Under the pieces are notes generated by a model, which saw only the letters and a list, made by a program, of their open reading frames with translations, did not search any database and had not been told where the DNA came from. Below are positions 44,230 to 55,200 of a stretch of 64,000 nucleotides of DNA, piece after piece. A program made the position numbers and the translations under genes. Each line of letters starts with the position of its first letter. Position 1 is the first letter of the stretch. The stretch is from Sycobia sp. Sy_11 (lineage: Eukaryota > Arthropoda > Insecta > Hymenoptera > Epichrysomallidae): contig JACCIC010000003.1 in NCBI GenBank assembly GCA_018907035.1, positions 8,571,001 through 8,635,000 on the forward strand, in the 5' to 3' direction.

Positions 44230-44691
44230 CAGAAATAAATAGAAGGACAATGTGGAACACGCGAGGTTACGTAAGATCGCAAGAAATACATATTAAGGGA
44301 CTTTGAGCCATCCTTATCATGGAATAATGAATTATCCAAATGTTTAAGACGTACACTATAATTATTAGATTATTCTTTATAAACAAGTTAAGAAATAATC
44401 ACGACTCACTGCAGCTCGAAACGTCTAATCGCGATACCGTGAAAATTTCTGTTTACATTTACATAGTGCACAATAAGTTTCCTTTGTCGTAAAGGAGATC
44501 CAGAAAGACCTTTGCCCGTATGTAGATATGCACACGTGAGACTATAGTGCGCGTTTGTCCAAGCCCTACACACGGGGATGGAAGCGAGGACGGCATCGGC
44601 CCTCGGAGCTCGAGTCCGCTCGAGCGCGATTTACGTACACGTATGCGCAAAATGTAATACCGTCGCTACACCCGCCCGCCACCGACTATAC
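44230..44691. other. Unique sequence, no gene seen
   Basis: AT-rich then mixed; no repeat or exon until the 54-bp palindrome. Confidence 0.55.
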
Positions 44692-44692
44692 G

Positions 44693-44744
<52 letters not shown>

Positions 44745-44745
44745 C
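44692..44745. other. Perfect 54-bp palindrome: (TA)23 flanked by GCAC/GTGC
   Basis: The tract (TA)23 at 44696-44741 is bounded by GCAC on the left and GTGC on the right, making the whole 54 bases a perfect palindrome. Unlike most AT tracts in the window, its flanks extend the symmetry. It could extrude as a cruciform. Confidence 0.85.
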
Positions 44746-45029
44746 ATAAACGCGCAAAATGCACGTAAAGCTGTTTATGTTATGACTGGCCAGTTTATGG
44801 TCCGAATCTGGGTCAGAGATACGGCGAGGAGCGGGTGAGAGAAGCGATTCCGCTCGGTCCGTTATATGGCTCTCTCTCACTCCCCCTTCCCTCTTTTTCT
44901 CTCTTCCTCTCGACCACCTCCCCCACCCAATCTCGAACTTTTATTGTCATTCGTCGCGAATCGATTCGCCGGCGAATTGACGCAGCAGAGGAGACGTCGG
45001 TGCAAAAAGGATCAGGAAAAGAAGGGGTG

Positions 45030-45032
<3 letters not shown>

Positions 45033-45078
<46 letters not shown>
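45033..45078. repeat. (AT)23, 46 bp
   Basis: Uninterrupted AT run. Confidence 0.96.
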
Positions 45079-45080
<2 letters not shown>

Positions 45081-46691
45081 CGTTGTGCACATACGTTGCG
45101 TTAATGTGCACAGTCCCCGGAGCTGTGAAGTGCAAGAGTTTCAGTGCCCAAACCTTTTATACAGGATGTTCCATATATACGATCGTTCGCACGGACGGGC
45201 CGGTAATCAAAAGGGTGGGCGGGCGGATGCAAAGATTCGTCCGTGAATGGGCAAAAGCTTATTAGGCTTTCGTCCGCGGGACATGAACACTGAGAAGTCG
45301 GTCGGTGACATTTTTTTAGCAAAATCTAAAGAAGAACGGTAAGGGCCCGTCGACCGCGTTGGGAAAGACTTCGGTTGTCGGTTTAGTCATCCGGTCGTTC
45401 GCCTTATTCCTCCTCAGATCGCACTCAAAATGTCCGCCCGTCTTCTCGATCCCCTAGCTCGAGGGCCGAATTAGCGTTTTACTTCGAGCGCTGGCACCCG
45501 AGCGCGAAACCTACTTCCAACATTTCAAGATAATATTTCGGACGCTCTGTATATATTATGGAATCGTCGTATACAGTACTTGTAAAATAAAGAAGCGATC
45601 TTGGACGGTTTATATTTTATATAGGCATCCTCCTTAGAATACTTGATCGCGCCAATTTAAAGATACTGCGAATCGTCCTGGATGATATTTCCTAAAAATT
45701 ATATCTAATTTTACTAGCGTCAAAAAAAAAATGTAGAAAATAAATGTAAATGAAACATGTCGTATATGCCCCATTTAAAATACTTATTATTATCTAAAAT
45801 TTACTGATAAAATAAAGGAATAAATGATGAATTATTTAATGATTTATTATCGTAACACTAATTTAGTACTATACACATCATCTGTGAACACTCCTAATTC
45901 ACTTGACATATTTTCTTGTATATTTGGCATTTGTTGTCGATTTATGGACACCAAATAAGCACGTGTAAAACATAGTGTAATTGTTTTATACATATAATTG
46001 TTGAACAAGGCTTACTGTCGTATATGTACAAGTAAATTAGCTCGACAAACTTTTTCATTTACAATGGATTTGAAGATGGGAATGAGTATATTTTCAGAGA
46101 TTAAGCAGAATATGGTAGCAATACTTTCATTGTTGTTTATTCTACGCCGTCGTTATAATCTGTATACGTGTTACTTGTCGTATATTTACCGCTTGTAAAA
46201 ATGAAATACAAAATATTCTTTGTATAGGACATTGAATTAATAAAGCAATTTCATAATTGGAGCGCATTTTATTAGTTTTCGATTATAATATTCTGTAAAT
46301 ATATTACAAATTAGGGCACATTTTTCACAGGTTAGAGACACTTGACATTTTACTACTTTTCAGACATATATCAATGAATAAAACTTATATTGTTCGAACA
46401 CTCGTGGATTTCATTGAATCAATCACTAATTTCTGATTCGTATTTGTGTTGAACAAAATTGTTTCCCACTTCTGTTTCTTTTATAATAGACCGAATGATT
46501 AATATAATATAAGTTAATCCTGCAATAAATTTTATTGTTTACGCACGACGCTTATCATCGTCAATGCGCGCATTTCATTTGCGCCACGCAGTTATGAATT
46601 ATAATTATTTCACAAGCGCCCGGATAAGACTAGTTCCTATATATCCGTCTATTATTTATTTTGTGAAATGCTAGTTTATAAATTATAAAGG

Positions 46692-46694
<3 letters not shown>
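45079..46694. other. 1.6 kb of unique sequence, no gene seen
   Basis: No microsatellite over 12 bases, which is unusual here. From about 45700 it is very AT-rich with frequent stops. A 66-codon frame (45998-46198) is not supported. Confidence 0.55.

Positions 46695-46739
<45 letters not shown>
46695..46739. repeat. (AT)n, 45 bp
   Basis: Uninterrupted TA run. Confidence 0.96.
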
Positions 46740-46742
<3 letters not shown>

Positions 46743-47282
46743 TATGATTGAGTATATCTGTATATGTAACATTTTACGTGAGATCGATCAGTGTTCTCAG
46801 CAAAATTTATAAATACTTATTCTGGAATACTATTTTTTAACCTTAAAAAAAATCATCTTTTTTTAAATGCTTTGCCAAATACTTTTCTAAAATGTCTGAA
46901 AACCACTTATTTAATGAACACATAATCGCACAATTTCTCGCTCAAGTAAAACGTGAAAATTTCTAAAATATTGCGCGACCGAGCCGTGAAAAATCGTATC
47001 AAAGTAATCCAGCCGTAGCCCATCCGTCCAGCTAACTCGCGGCGGCGAAGAAGAAAAATGAAGCCGATTTCACCGAAAGTCAACGACAATCACTCCGGCA
47101 ATATTGCTGCCCTTCTCCGATCGCTCGAACGTAATTTAATTATCGAGTATCGCTGGCGCGAGTCTCGCGGCCGGTATCGAGCGCCGCGCATCGACGCTCG
47201 AGAGCGTTCGTCAATTAAATCGGAGCCTCGCGGTTGACGTGCGCAGGCGAAAAAGGACGATGGTCGGAGACACAGGGATGGT
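46740..47282. other. Unique sequence, no gene seen
   Basis: AT-rich, changing to CG-rich from about 47100. Confidence 0.5.
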
Positions 47283-47291
47283 GGGGGGGGG
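47283..47291 (+). repeat. G9 run
   Basis: Nine G followed by AGGGCG. Confidence 0.87.
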
Positions 47292-47655
47292 AGGGCGTGG
47301 AGGCGAGTAAAAAAAAAACAAATAATAAATCGGGCGTGCAGGGCGTGGAAATCGCATGGGAGAGGGAGAGAGAGAGAGATTGTGAGTGACGCGTATATAC
47401 ACGTGAGACGTGCGTACGTATACCGCAGTCGCGCCTGTAAAGGGCCACGCGGGTCGCATGCGCAAGATCGATCGGCCGTACTGTCGCGAGACGAGCCGCA
47501 GACGGATCTGTCCGTATACTGCAGGACTGGCGCGTATTGACGAGGAGGGGGCGCGGAGGAGGAAACCTGGAAAGAGGACTCGGGCTCGTCGATAATTATT
47601 GATCGCCGTGGCTATATATATATGAGGAAGCCGTGTGACACGCGCGATAATTTTA

Positions 47656-47676
47656 TCTCTCTCTCTCTCTCTCTCT
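47656..47676 (+). repeat. (CT)n, 21 bp
   Basis: Uninterrupted CT run. Confidence 0.92.
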
Positions 47677-47874
47677 TCGTTTTCTTTTCATTTGTTTTTT
47701 TTTTTGGAATTTTTTCCTTTTCAAGGAGCCGGTAGTAGGCGCGGAATATTACCGCGTTTAATTGGTCGCGCACCGAGCAAGTCCCGATAATTGCCGATTT
47801 ATATCGATCGCAGGCGGTGCGCAACGGCACGCGAGCTTTCACGACGAGAGTGCTGGAAAACAGATGATTTTTGT

Positions 47875-47880
<6 letters not shown>

Positions 47881-47912
<32 letters not shown>

Positions 47913-47929
47913 TTTCTCTCTCTCTCCCT
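47881..47929 (+). repeat. (CT)n, imperfect
   Basis: CT run with AC, TT and CC interruptions. Confidence 0.93.
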
Positions 47930-48150
47930 CGATCTTTCTTTGTTTCTGCTTCGCTCGTTCTAAGAGATTCGCGAAGATCGCGGTGAAGGACTCATACTAT
48001 ATAAATTTTCCGTAAAGTTTCGTTCGCGCCATATTTTATCAAAGCAATGCATTTACTATGACGATTCCCGGCTTTCACTGGTCCCGAGAACAGCGATAGG
48101 AGCGGGAGGGAGAGAGATCGGGGACATCACCTGTACCGAGTCGCTTTAAA

Positions 48151-48330
48151 ATGAATTTTTGCATCGCCGCCGCTGCCGCCGCTGCCGCCGTTGCTGCCGC
48201 TGCTGCCGCCGCTGTCGCGAACCAGTTTTGCCCCCACATGGACGACCGTGAAAAAGCTCCCGTCTACTCCCCTGCCCTCTCTTCCCCATCCATCACCTCG
48301 TTCTTGCGCGCCCGGCGCGAGGAATGTTAA
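48151..48330 (+). CDS. Poly-alanine small open frame (59 codons)
   Basis: An ATG opens MNFCI, then a run of about 15 alanines with two valines encoded by mixed GCC/GCT codons, then a non-repetitive tail (NQFCPHMDDREKAPVYSPAL...) ending at TAA. Poly-Ala runs are common in insect transcription factors, but here the frame is short and has no domain. The opposite strand reads as a Gly/Ser-rich frame. The GCY triplet repeat alone could explain the open frame. Confidence 0.12.
   Translation: MNFCIAAAAAAAAVAAAAAAAVANQFCPHMDDREKAPVYSPALSSPSITSFLRARREEC
48166..48216 (+). repeat. (GCC/GCT)n triplet repeat
   Basis: About 17 GCY triplets with one GTT interruption, inside the poly-alanine frame. Confidence 0.92.
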
Positions 48331-48372
48331 TGATTCTTTAATGACGCAAAAAGCCTCGTGTACGTAGGATTT

Positions 48373-48380
<8 letters not shown>

Positions 48381-48427
<47 letters not shown>
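48381..48427. repeat. (AT)n, 47 bp
   Basis: Flanked by TACATAC and ACATAGATACAT. Confidence 0.96.
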
Positions 48428-48431
<4 letters not shown>

Positions 48432-48807
48432 GATACATATATACCGCGTGCCATAAGTGCGTTTAAGCGCGTGAAAAGAGTAACGACTATAATGAAGTAA
48501 TTGTATATAAACCTGTCTTTTGGCACGGAATCGAGAATTGAGAAATTCTCTTTTTCTTCTACTTCGATTTGTTTTTTGTATTTTTGGCCGAACAAATGCA
48601 ACGTAGTTAGTCGCGCGTCATTACTTTGAAGATAAAAAAATTCCCAGGCGTCGATGCCATCGTGTACACGCACGCATAAGCATGCGCACACATACAGGCT
48701 GCACGCACCATACACGTTTAAACGTTAATTCTCGAAACACAAATCATTTTCCCCCAGGCGATATGTTTATGCATTTGCTTATTCATATATAGATCTATAC
48801 GCGTATG

Positions 48808-48813
<6 letters not shown>

Positions 48814-48849
<36 letters not shown>
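48814..48849. repeat. (AT)18
   Basis: Lies about 100 bases upstream of the candidate branch point of the recursive splice site. Confidence 0.95.
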
Positions 48850-48851
<2 letters not shown>

Positions 48852-48945
48852 AGTATAAACATGTGAAAAAATAATTATGCATGATGATTTTTCTCCATAT
48901 TGCTCGACAGCTAGCAAATCAAGCTCGCTTATAAATCAATTATTA

Positions 48946-48985
48946 TATCTCATAATTTTTATCCTTTTCTGTTTCAGGTAAGAAC
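48946..48985 (+). other. Candidate recursive (ratchet) splice site: acceptor fused to donor
   Basis: A pyrimidine-rich tract reading atccttttctgtttcag ends in AG at 48976-48977 and is followed directly by gtaagaa, a good 5' splice site. A branch-point-like CTCAT (yUnAy) lies at 48949-48953, putting its A about 25 bases before the AG, a normal distance. In insects, zero-length exons of this form (Yn-CAG|GTAAG) are known to remove very long introns stepwise. A second donor-like ctg|gtgagt lies at 49048/49049, which would define a 71-base recursive exon. The site supports plus-strand transcription through a long intron. Alternatives are an ordinary small exon that happens to begin GTAAG, or chance. 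Only the motif is seen; its use is inferred. Confidence 0.5.
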
Positions 48986-49048
48986 GAGTTTTCCTTAATG
49001 CTTCAGTCAAATGCTCGAAAAGTCCTGCGCGTTTTCCGTATTGATCTG
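48978..49048 (+). other. Candidate 71-base recursive exon or cassette exon
   Basis: This interval lies between the acceptor at 48977 and the donor ctg|gtgagtc at 49049. One of three frames, entered after two bases, stays open for all 23 codons (KNEFSLMLQ... to ...RVFRIDL). An open frame this short is expected by chance about a third of the time, so it is not evidence of coding. In recursive splicing the downstream donor helps define the exon, and the regenerated upstream donor then removes it. I do not recognise the peptide. Confidence 0.25.
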
Positions 49049-49188
49049 GTGAGTCGATTTAAACCAATTTATGTAACATAAACTTTATATATGCGCGCGC
49101 GTAGTTATACGGTCCCCGGATCTCGCGCCGGCAATGAAAAGACTCGCTCGCGTGCAATCGGTATGGAACGCGAGAACAGTTTGTTTCA

Positions 49189-49210
49189 TTTTTTTTTTTT
49201 TTTTTTTTTT
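49189..49210 (+). repeat. T22 run
   Basis: Poly-T about 140 bases downstream of the candidate recursive exon. Confidence 0.94.
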
Positions 49211-49308
49211 GTTCTTCGTAAATTATATTTCTCCTTCGGAGGAACTTAAATTATTCTCCAGACGCGAAAGAAATCGACCGTAATCCAGCTCGTCCCCCTA
49301 AATTCCGT

Positions 49309-49563
49309 TCATACGAGAGGCTTGCGATCGCTTTGAAACACGCTTTGATGAGATATCAACTTTTTGACTTTAGTGCACTGGAATATGTTAAAAACTAAGA
49401 AGTTTGAGAGAAAGCAGTATAGCAGAGGAGACCAATCATTATTGAAATTATAAAGATACCACTGAAATAACTTCTTCAATTTTGGGCCTAGACATTTCAG
49501 ACTTTTTTTCAAAACGTTAAAGGTTCCATCCGAATAAGCGAAAATTCGAGTATTAAATGGCAA
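49309..49563 (-). CDS. 84-codon open frame, no ATG near its 5' end, unrecognised
   Basis: This frame has no ATG start and begins just after a stop. It is complex and Lys/Phe-rich (SDGTFNVLKKSLKCLGPKLK...) and carries no repeat. It could be an internal exon or fragment on the minus strand. No clear splice acceptor is seen at its 5' side, and no motif is recognised. Confidence 0.1.
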   Translation of the reverse strand: MPFNTRIFAYSDGTFNVLKKSLKCLGPKLKKLFQWYLYNFNNDWSPLLYCFLSNFLVFNIFQCTKVKKLISHQSVFQSDRKPLV

Positions 49564-49847
49564 AAAAAAGTTTCGTACACGTCGGACGTATATCGAACTG
49601 TAGAATTCAAATAATTCACAGAAAAGTAAGGATCATTTTTTTTTTCGAAAAAAAAAATTAGATCTCATACCTCACACCTAACCTTACGCGCATATTAGAC
49701 GGAATCAATATTGAGACGGCTGTTCGAATAGCTCCTTCGATGGTCCGTTAAAAGGACTTGTGTTCCTGCTTGACACGCTTTTGATTCACGGGACGTTAAT
49801 CTGTGTGTAAGGTCGTAAGTAAAACTGGGACATAAATATATAATTGC

Positions 49848-49869
49848 GTGTGTGTGTGTGTGTGTGTGT
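49848..49869 (+). repeat. (GT)11
   Basis: Uninterrupted GT run. Confidence 0.93.
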
Positions 49870-51168
49870 ATTAAATTTTGTATTAAATAAATGACTCTCA
49901 TTGGCGAGATTTCCGAGACGGCGTCGAAAACCGTACTTGGCGAATTCTCATTATACATACAACTGGGTCAGACTTTGACCGATGACAGAGGCTTACCGTG
50001 TCGGACGATCACTTGCGGGAGCCCGTGACATACCTCTATACGAGCGTTTAATCTTTTTTTTAATTTTTTAGTTTTATTTTTTTTATTTTTCTGATATTCT
50101 TCGCACGCAGCGCGGATTGACGCGTGTAAAGCATCGATGGCCCAGAGCGTATTCGTTGCGAATTTCGAAAAATGTCCTAGACGTCTGTAATACAGACTTG
50201 CCGAATCCAGGGACGAGGATTGGCGGGCGGGGCGCGTCGATCCTTTTCCACGGTAGATCATGAGATTAGGGGCTGTCAACGGGTGCGCCCTGTACAGTGC
50301 GCGGATATTCACGGTATCCCGTCGACGCTCGAACGAACCTTTGCTTGGGATAAAGTATGTAGCGTTCGCGGTGGATTTCCGTACTCCGGATATATATATA
50401 GCATGGAAATCGTACGAGCGCACAGACCAGTACCGCCGATTCAAGAGAATTTAAGAGGTAGCCCGTATGACTACGGCCTGACAATCGGCTCTCGTTAACG
50501 TTATAGGTTTATATAGTATGTGGCGCGGGCTTTGACAACGAGGGCGCGCGCGCGCACGGTAAGGCTTATAAAGAAAGCATTTACCGAGCCATTCACAATC
50601 GCCCGTCGGGCAGGTTCTATATAGTCTGTTCTCTTTTTCGTTTTTTTTTTCTTCTTTCTTTTTTGTGTTTATATAGATTTTCATTTTATTCCGCTGCCTC
50701 TCGCGCGCATGCCGCACCGCGCATAGACCTATCCATGGGTATACGTACGCGCATTCCCGGGCGAGAGGCCTGGTAATGCCGAAAGGCGCGCACGGGTTGC
50801 AAGGCGACGTCGACGTGGACGACGGCGGGAGTCCCGGACGACCGGCCGGACTTGTGACGCTGCTACTGCAGTTGTGTCACGTATAATGCGGCTCGCGTAT
50901 ATATACGCATATATGTGTGTAGATAGGCAATCGACGGGCGCAGCGTGTGGATTTTGTAATGGATCCGTGTGTTGGTTTTTCTTGTTTTTCTCCCTCTCCC
51001 CCGCACCTCCCAGACCTTCTCTTGCTCGCATCTCAGCCGAGTCGAGTGGCCCAACAATGTACAGAGACGTGAACCACGAGGAATTGTACTTTTCTTTTTT
51101 TAGCTTTCGCGCGCGTGGTAGATCCATTAAGGATACATTGAATTTGTATAAATACAAGATATTTCTTG

Positions 51169-51169
<1 letters not shown>
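49870..51169. other. Unique sequence, no gene seen
   Basis: T-rich runs near 50055 and 50640. Overlapping frames at 49968-50498 occupy both strands without splice support. Confidence 0.45.

Positions 51170-51199
<30 letters not shown>
51170..51199 (+). repeat. (GT)15
   Basis: Uninterrupted GT run. Confidence 0.95.
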
Positions 51200-51200
<1 letters not shown>

Positions 51201-51569
51201 TGTTGCCGGATCGTTAACGCTGTTTGACTGAACTTTCATCGATGCTATATAATACAGGTTGTATTCAAATTACGCATATACATACGTAACTATTTGTACG
51301 ATAATTTCCGGGATATAGAAAAATACTTTTTGGTATGCCAGATATTATGTCATATCAAATAAAATTTATTCACAAATGCAACGATGGACCTCCGATCGAC
51401 ATGTAAGGCAATCGCCAGTCGGAGTACACACGTACGCATCTTTTCAGTTCCACAGAAAAAGCCTGTACAATCCTCATTTAGATTTCTCGCATTTGCGATA
51501 TATCTTCGCTTCGTCCTTCCCTAACGAAATCTTTAACCTCGAACGTGTGAAATGTAGCTAATTTCAACA
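51200..51569. other. Unique sequence, no supported gene
   Basis: A 61-codon ATG frame (51376-51561, MQRWTSDRHVRQ...) is free of low complexity but too short to support. Confidence 0.45.

Positions 51570-51640
<71 letters not shown>
51570..51640 (+). repeat. Compound (AT)10(GT)26
   Basis: A TA run turns directly into a 51-base GT run. Confidence 0.96.
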
Positions 51641-51642
<2 letters not shown>

Positions 51643-52130
51643 GATATATAAATATCAGTGGAGACAGAGATGGAGGAGCCAGTGACATATCGAAGAAAAA
51701 TTAATGACGGACAGATATTGTTAATATAATTAATATATATTAGAGACAGAAACCAAGGTCTCGATCTCTCGTTACATATTGGCGTGAACGTGAAGACCTG
51801 TATATTGTTCTTTCACCTTACGATCCTTCGCCACAGACCCCACAACTATGCTGAACATACACTATATATATATAGACGTTCTATATGAATCTGAAAGAAA
51901 ATCCAAAAAAAAAACCAAAAAACGCCTGGAGCAACATCGTTGTCGACGTGCTGTAAAAATAGCCGCGTCGCGCCGCCCGCGCTCGCTCTGTTGGTGCGTC
52001 TCGTATCGGCGCGCAATTCCGGATGGTAATGACGATCGTTAGCTTGAACGGCACGTACGTCGTGCGATCGCGCGTACATGCGCGCGCGTCTCGCATTCTA
52101 TTCGGTCAGACAGATCGATAGTGATGTATG

Positions 52131-52131
52131 C

Positions 52132-52182
<51 letters not shown>

Positions 52183-52197
52183 ATATACACACACACA

Positions 52198-52241
<44 letters not shown>
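52131..52241. repeat. Interrupted (AT)n block, 111 bp
   Basis: AT runs broken by CAT, TT and ACACACACAT, likely one old locus with several mutations. Confidence 0.95.
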
Positions 52242-52244
<3 letters not shown>

Positions 52245-52742
52245 GCGTAAATAATGCCGAAGCTGACGCTTCGATTCATTTCTTACAACAGGATGAGGGT
52301 ATCCCGAGAGCCGTTGGTCAGAGATTTTAATGAAATTCATGCACCTTTATGCTTGATATTTATGAATCGATGATTCCCAGGACCTGGGATTAGCTAATCT
52401 TTTGACGCTTGCAATTTTGCTTTGTTACGCGCATGCGTCATTCTCGTGTAGAGCTATAAAACGGCCCCTCTACGTTCTCCGACTTTTTTGATTCCGTTTT
52501 CATGTTTCTTGGGAACGATTGCCGTTTTCAATGCGCCGGAGCGGGCGCATTTAATAAATGAAGCAATTAAAAAATTATCCAAGAATATCAGTCGTAGATT
52601 ATATAAGTTAAAATACGTCTGTATTAATGTAATATAATCCGAGACCATTCGTTTGAAAGATTTATAGATAATCTGGTTAAACATGGCATTAAGAAAGTGT
52701 ACGTTGTATAGGAGAATGATATATATTATTAGTTAATATATA
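52242..52742. other. Unique AT-rich sequence, no gene seen
   Basis: Plain sequence up to the protease-like remnant. Confidence 0.55.
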
Positions 52743-52863
52743 AACCATCTATTTCCGTGTCGTGATTAATGGTGAATTAATTCCAATAAAGTTTGATACT
52801 GGTAGTCGAGATTTACCTTGTTGGCATAAAAACTATGAAACCCGTATCATCTTTAAAGTTTTA
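52743..52863 (+). pseudogene. Possible aspartic-protease-like remnant (FDTGS)
   Basis: One frame starts just after a TAA and reads TIYFRVVINGELIPIKFDTG, then SRDLPCWHKNYETR, then a stop at TGA. The FDTGS motif preceded by a YF-x-V-x-I-x-G pattern resembles the N-terminal active-site strand of pepsin/cathepsin-D-type proteases, where D is the first catalytic Asp. C-x-H-K-N-Y-E-T resembles the segment after the active site in lysosomal forms, with residues between apparently missing. Retrotransposon proteases also carry D-T-G-S. The match is short, flanked by stops, and has no matching second half, so it is either a decayed fragment or coincidence. Confidence 0.2.
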
Positions 52864-53481
52864 TGATTTTTGTCAAGGTTTCTATCTTTCGATAGCGATC
52901 CATCCAGGTCCCGCTGGCGATTCTCTGTTTAAAATAAACCGCGCCAAAATAATGAAAATAGCGAGGGTTCGATGAATCATCTTTATGTATGCTTTATTCG
53001 TGGTCTTACCTCAAGGTTTGTTTGTACTCGTTTGTTTTTTTTCTTTGATTCTTAAAAATGTATAAGAGGTGTATTTTTTTTTTTTGATAACAAGGCAATT
53101 GATTTAGCTGCATAGTAAACTCCGATGACGCTGCAATTACACTTCCTTATCAAATTTCATCACTGTCACATGTGTACTAAATTTTTTTTATTGACGTAAT
53201 AAGTCATGCTTGGTTAATTTTGTATATGGATGTAGGATAAAGTTAAAGAAAAAGAGTTTTGCGCTCTCAATTTCTTAATTACATATAATTCTAATTATCG
53301 CATTTGATAATACAGAGCAATCATAGAGAACCATTTGCCAATTGATATTTATAAAAGAATAATATAACCAAAAATCAAAATACTGACAAAGGAGATAATA
53401 TATATGTGTGTATATATAAATATAATATATTTATTATTAAAATTACTATTAAAATATATTATTATATACGGAGATAATATT
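52864..53481. other. Unique AT-rich sequence, no gene seen
   Basis: T runs near 53070 and no supported frame. Confidence 0.55.
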
Positions 53482-53482
53482 C

Positions 53483-53517
<35 letters not shown>

Positions 53518-53531
53518 CATATATATATATA
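53482..53531. repeat. (AT)n with GTA/CAT interruptions
   Basis: TA runs separated by atgtat and atacat, which are themselves symmetric. Confidence 0.93.
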
Positions 53532-54107
53532 CAATACAGAAATTTTGATAACGTATATACACATTGTCAACGTAAGGGAACTTTTACGTACAGGTAATCA
53601 CGTGTCAATGAAATTTATTTGATACTATAGTATAACTAAGTCAATGCGCCTCGAACTGGCAGTCAATCGCGAAATTTTTTCGGACGACGGTCTAAAGCAC
53701 GCGTCGTAACAACAAAAAAAAAACTCACCTTCACGATGATTGGTATCTCCAACGCGCTGGCGCGCGCGAACGCACGCGCCGCCGAGACAATTCGGACGAT
53801 AATACACCACTGCTTTTTCGTCGCTTTTTATTTTTACCAAGAATGTCGATATGATCGAAATTACATTACGTAGAGGAGATAAAAAGGCCGGTACGCGTAA
53901 TTCGGATCGAAAACGGAGTCGGGCACGACTCTCGTACGCGCATCACATTTGGGGCAAGAATGCATAATAATACCGAATGCGCAGATATTCACATGTAGCT
54001 CGGTTTCATTCGTCGGGATTTCAAATTGTCGTAAAATAAATTTACAAACACGCCCAGACCATACAAATAATGGAAAAATAAATGCGATTAGATATTGGCT
54101 ATCGCGC

Positions 54108-54108
<1 letters not shown>
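53532..54108. other. Unique sequence, no gene seen
   Basis: A minus-strand donor-like gaag|gtgagt near 53731 closes a frame of about 50 complex residues, but no acceptor supports it. Confidence 0.45.

Positions 54109-54160
<52 letters not shown>
54109..54160. repeat. (AT)26, 52 bp
   Basis: Uninterrupted TA run. Confidence 0.97.
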
Positions 54161-54166
<6 letters not shown>

Positions 54167-54548
54167 ATATATATGTAGTATCTGGAATAAACTTGGCAAT
54201 CGGTTGCTTTATTTACTGCCCACAACTATATACAATCTCGTTCGCGATATACATGCATGAATAATACTTGTGTATTAGGCGCGTATATAAATTTATGTAA
54301 AGGGTGGAAAATTTCTATAAGTGCCGTTACTCCGAAATAAAGTAGCTGGCGGTATTGTAACTTATTCGCTCCCGCTCTACGTCGAAATACTCTCCCCTTG
54401 CGCCTAATAGTGGAGTAGATTTTATCGTAACGCGAGACACGCGATACAAATTCAGACAAGCGCGCATAAACAAACAGAGTCATCGATTTAAAAGTGCAGT
54501 AATATACGTTTCTTTCCACGGCCAATTTTATGTATGTATGCGTCTGCA

Positions 54549-54550
<2 letters not shown>
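54161..54550. other. Unique sequence, no gene seen
   Basis: Plain sequence between two AT loci. Confidence 0.55.

Positions 54551-54585
<35 letters not shown>
54551..54585. repeat. (AT)n, 35 bp
   Basis: Uninterrupted TA run. Confidence 0.95.
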
Positions 54586-54588
<3 letters not shown>

Positions 54589-54597
54589 AGCTTGCTC

Positions 54598-54660
54598 GCA
54601 CATGCACACACTGACCACCCCCACACACGCATACACACCCACACTTACACACCCACACCT
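54598..54660 (+). repeat. Degenerate (ACACCC)n-like patch
   Basis: CA steps mixed with CCC, recurring as ACACACCC and ACACCC. Confidence 0.8.
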
Positions 54661-54844
54661 ATACCATCAACATAACTGACGAGTCACCGCGGAGTTCGCT
54701 CACGTCGGATTCGCAAGTGCTGCTGGAGGGCGCGAAAAACCGTGGGAACGATTACTTGCGCTCGCGAAACAAAGCTCTCGCCCCTCCCTCTTCACCGCCT
54801 GTAATCTCTTCATTCCGGGTCTTAAGCAAACACGAGAGAGAAGG

Positions 54845-54847
<3 letters not shown>

Positions 54848-54899
<52 letters not shown>
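54848..54899 (+). repeat. (GA)26, 52 bp
   Basis: Uninterrupted GA run. Confidence 0.97.
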
Positions 54900-54902
<3 letters not shown>

Positions 54903-54990
54903 GACTCACGTACGAGAGCCGACAAAAAGTTTTTCTGAATTTTTATGAAGTGTACTGTATAATCGCCGCTGCCGCTGTTGTCACTAAGGC

Positions 54991-54993
<3 letters not shown>

Positions 54994-55051
<58 letters not shown>
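54994..55051. repeat. (AT)29, 58 bp
   Basis: Uninterrupted TA run. Confidence 0.97.
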
Positions 55052-55053
<2 letters not shown>

Positions 55054-55169
55054 GCATTCCTTGGAACAGTCGACTATCGCACGAGTGCTTCGCAAACAAG
55101 GTAATGTATTTATAGAGGAGCGCACGCGCTTCTTTACCTCTACGCAGCGGCGCGGCTCCGGTGTCCGTT

Positions 55170-55200
55170 GTCGTCTTCATCATCGTCGTCGTCGTCGTCC
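55170..55200 (+). repeat. (CGT)n triplet patch
   Basis: GTC/ATC triplets inside a pyrimidine-rich region. Confidence 0.85.
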
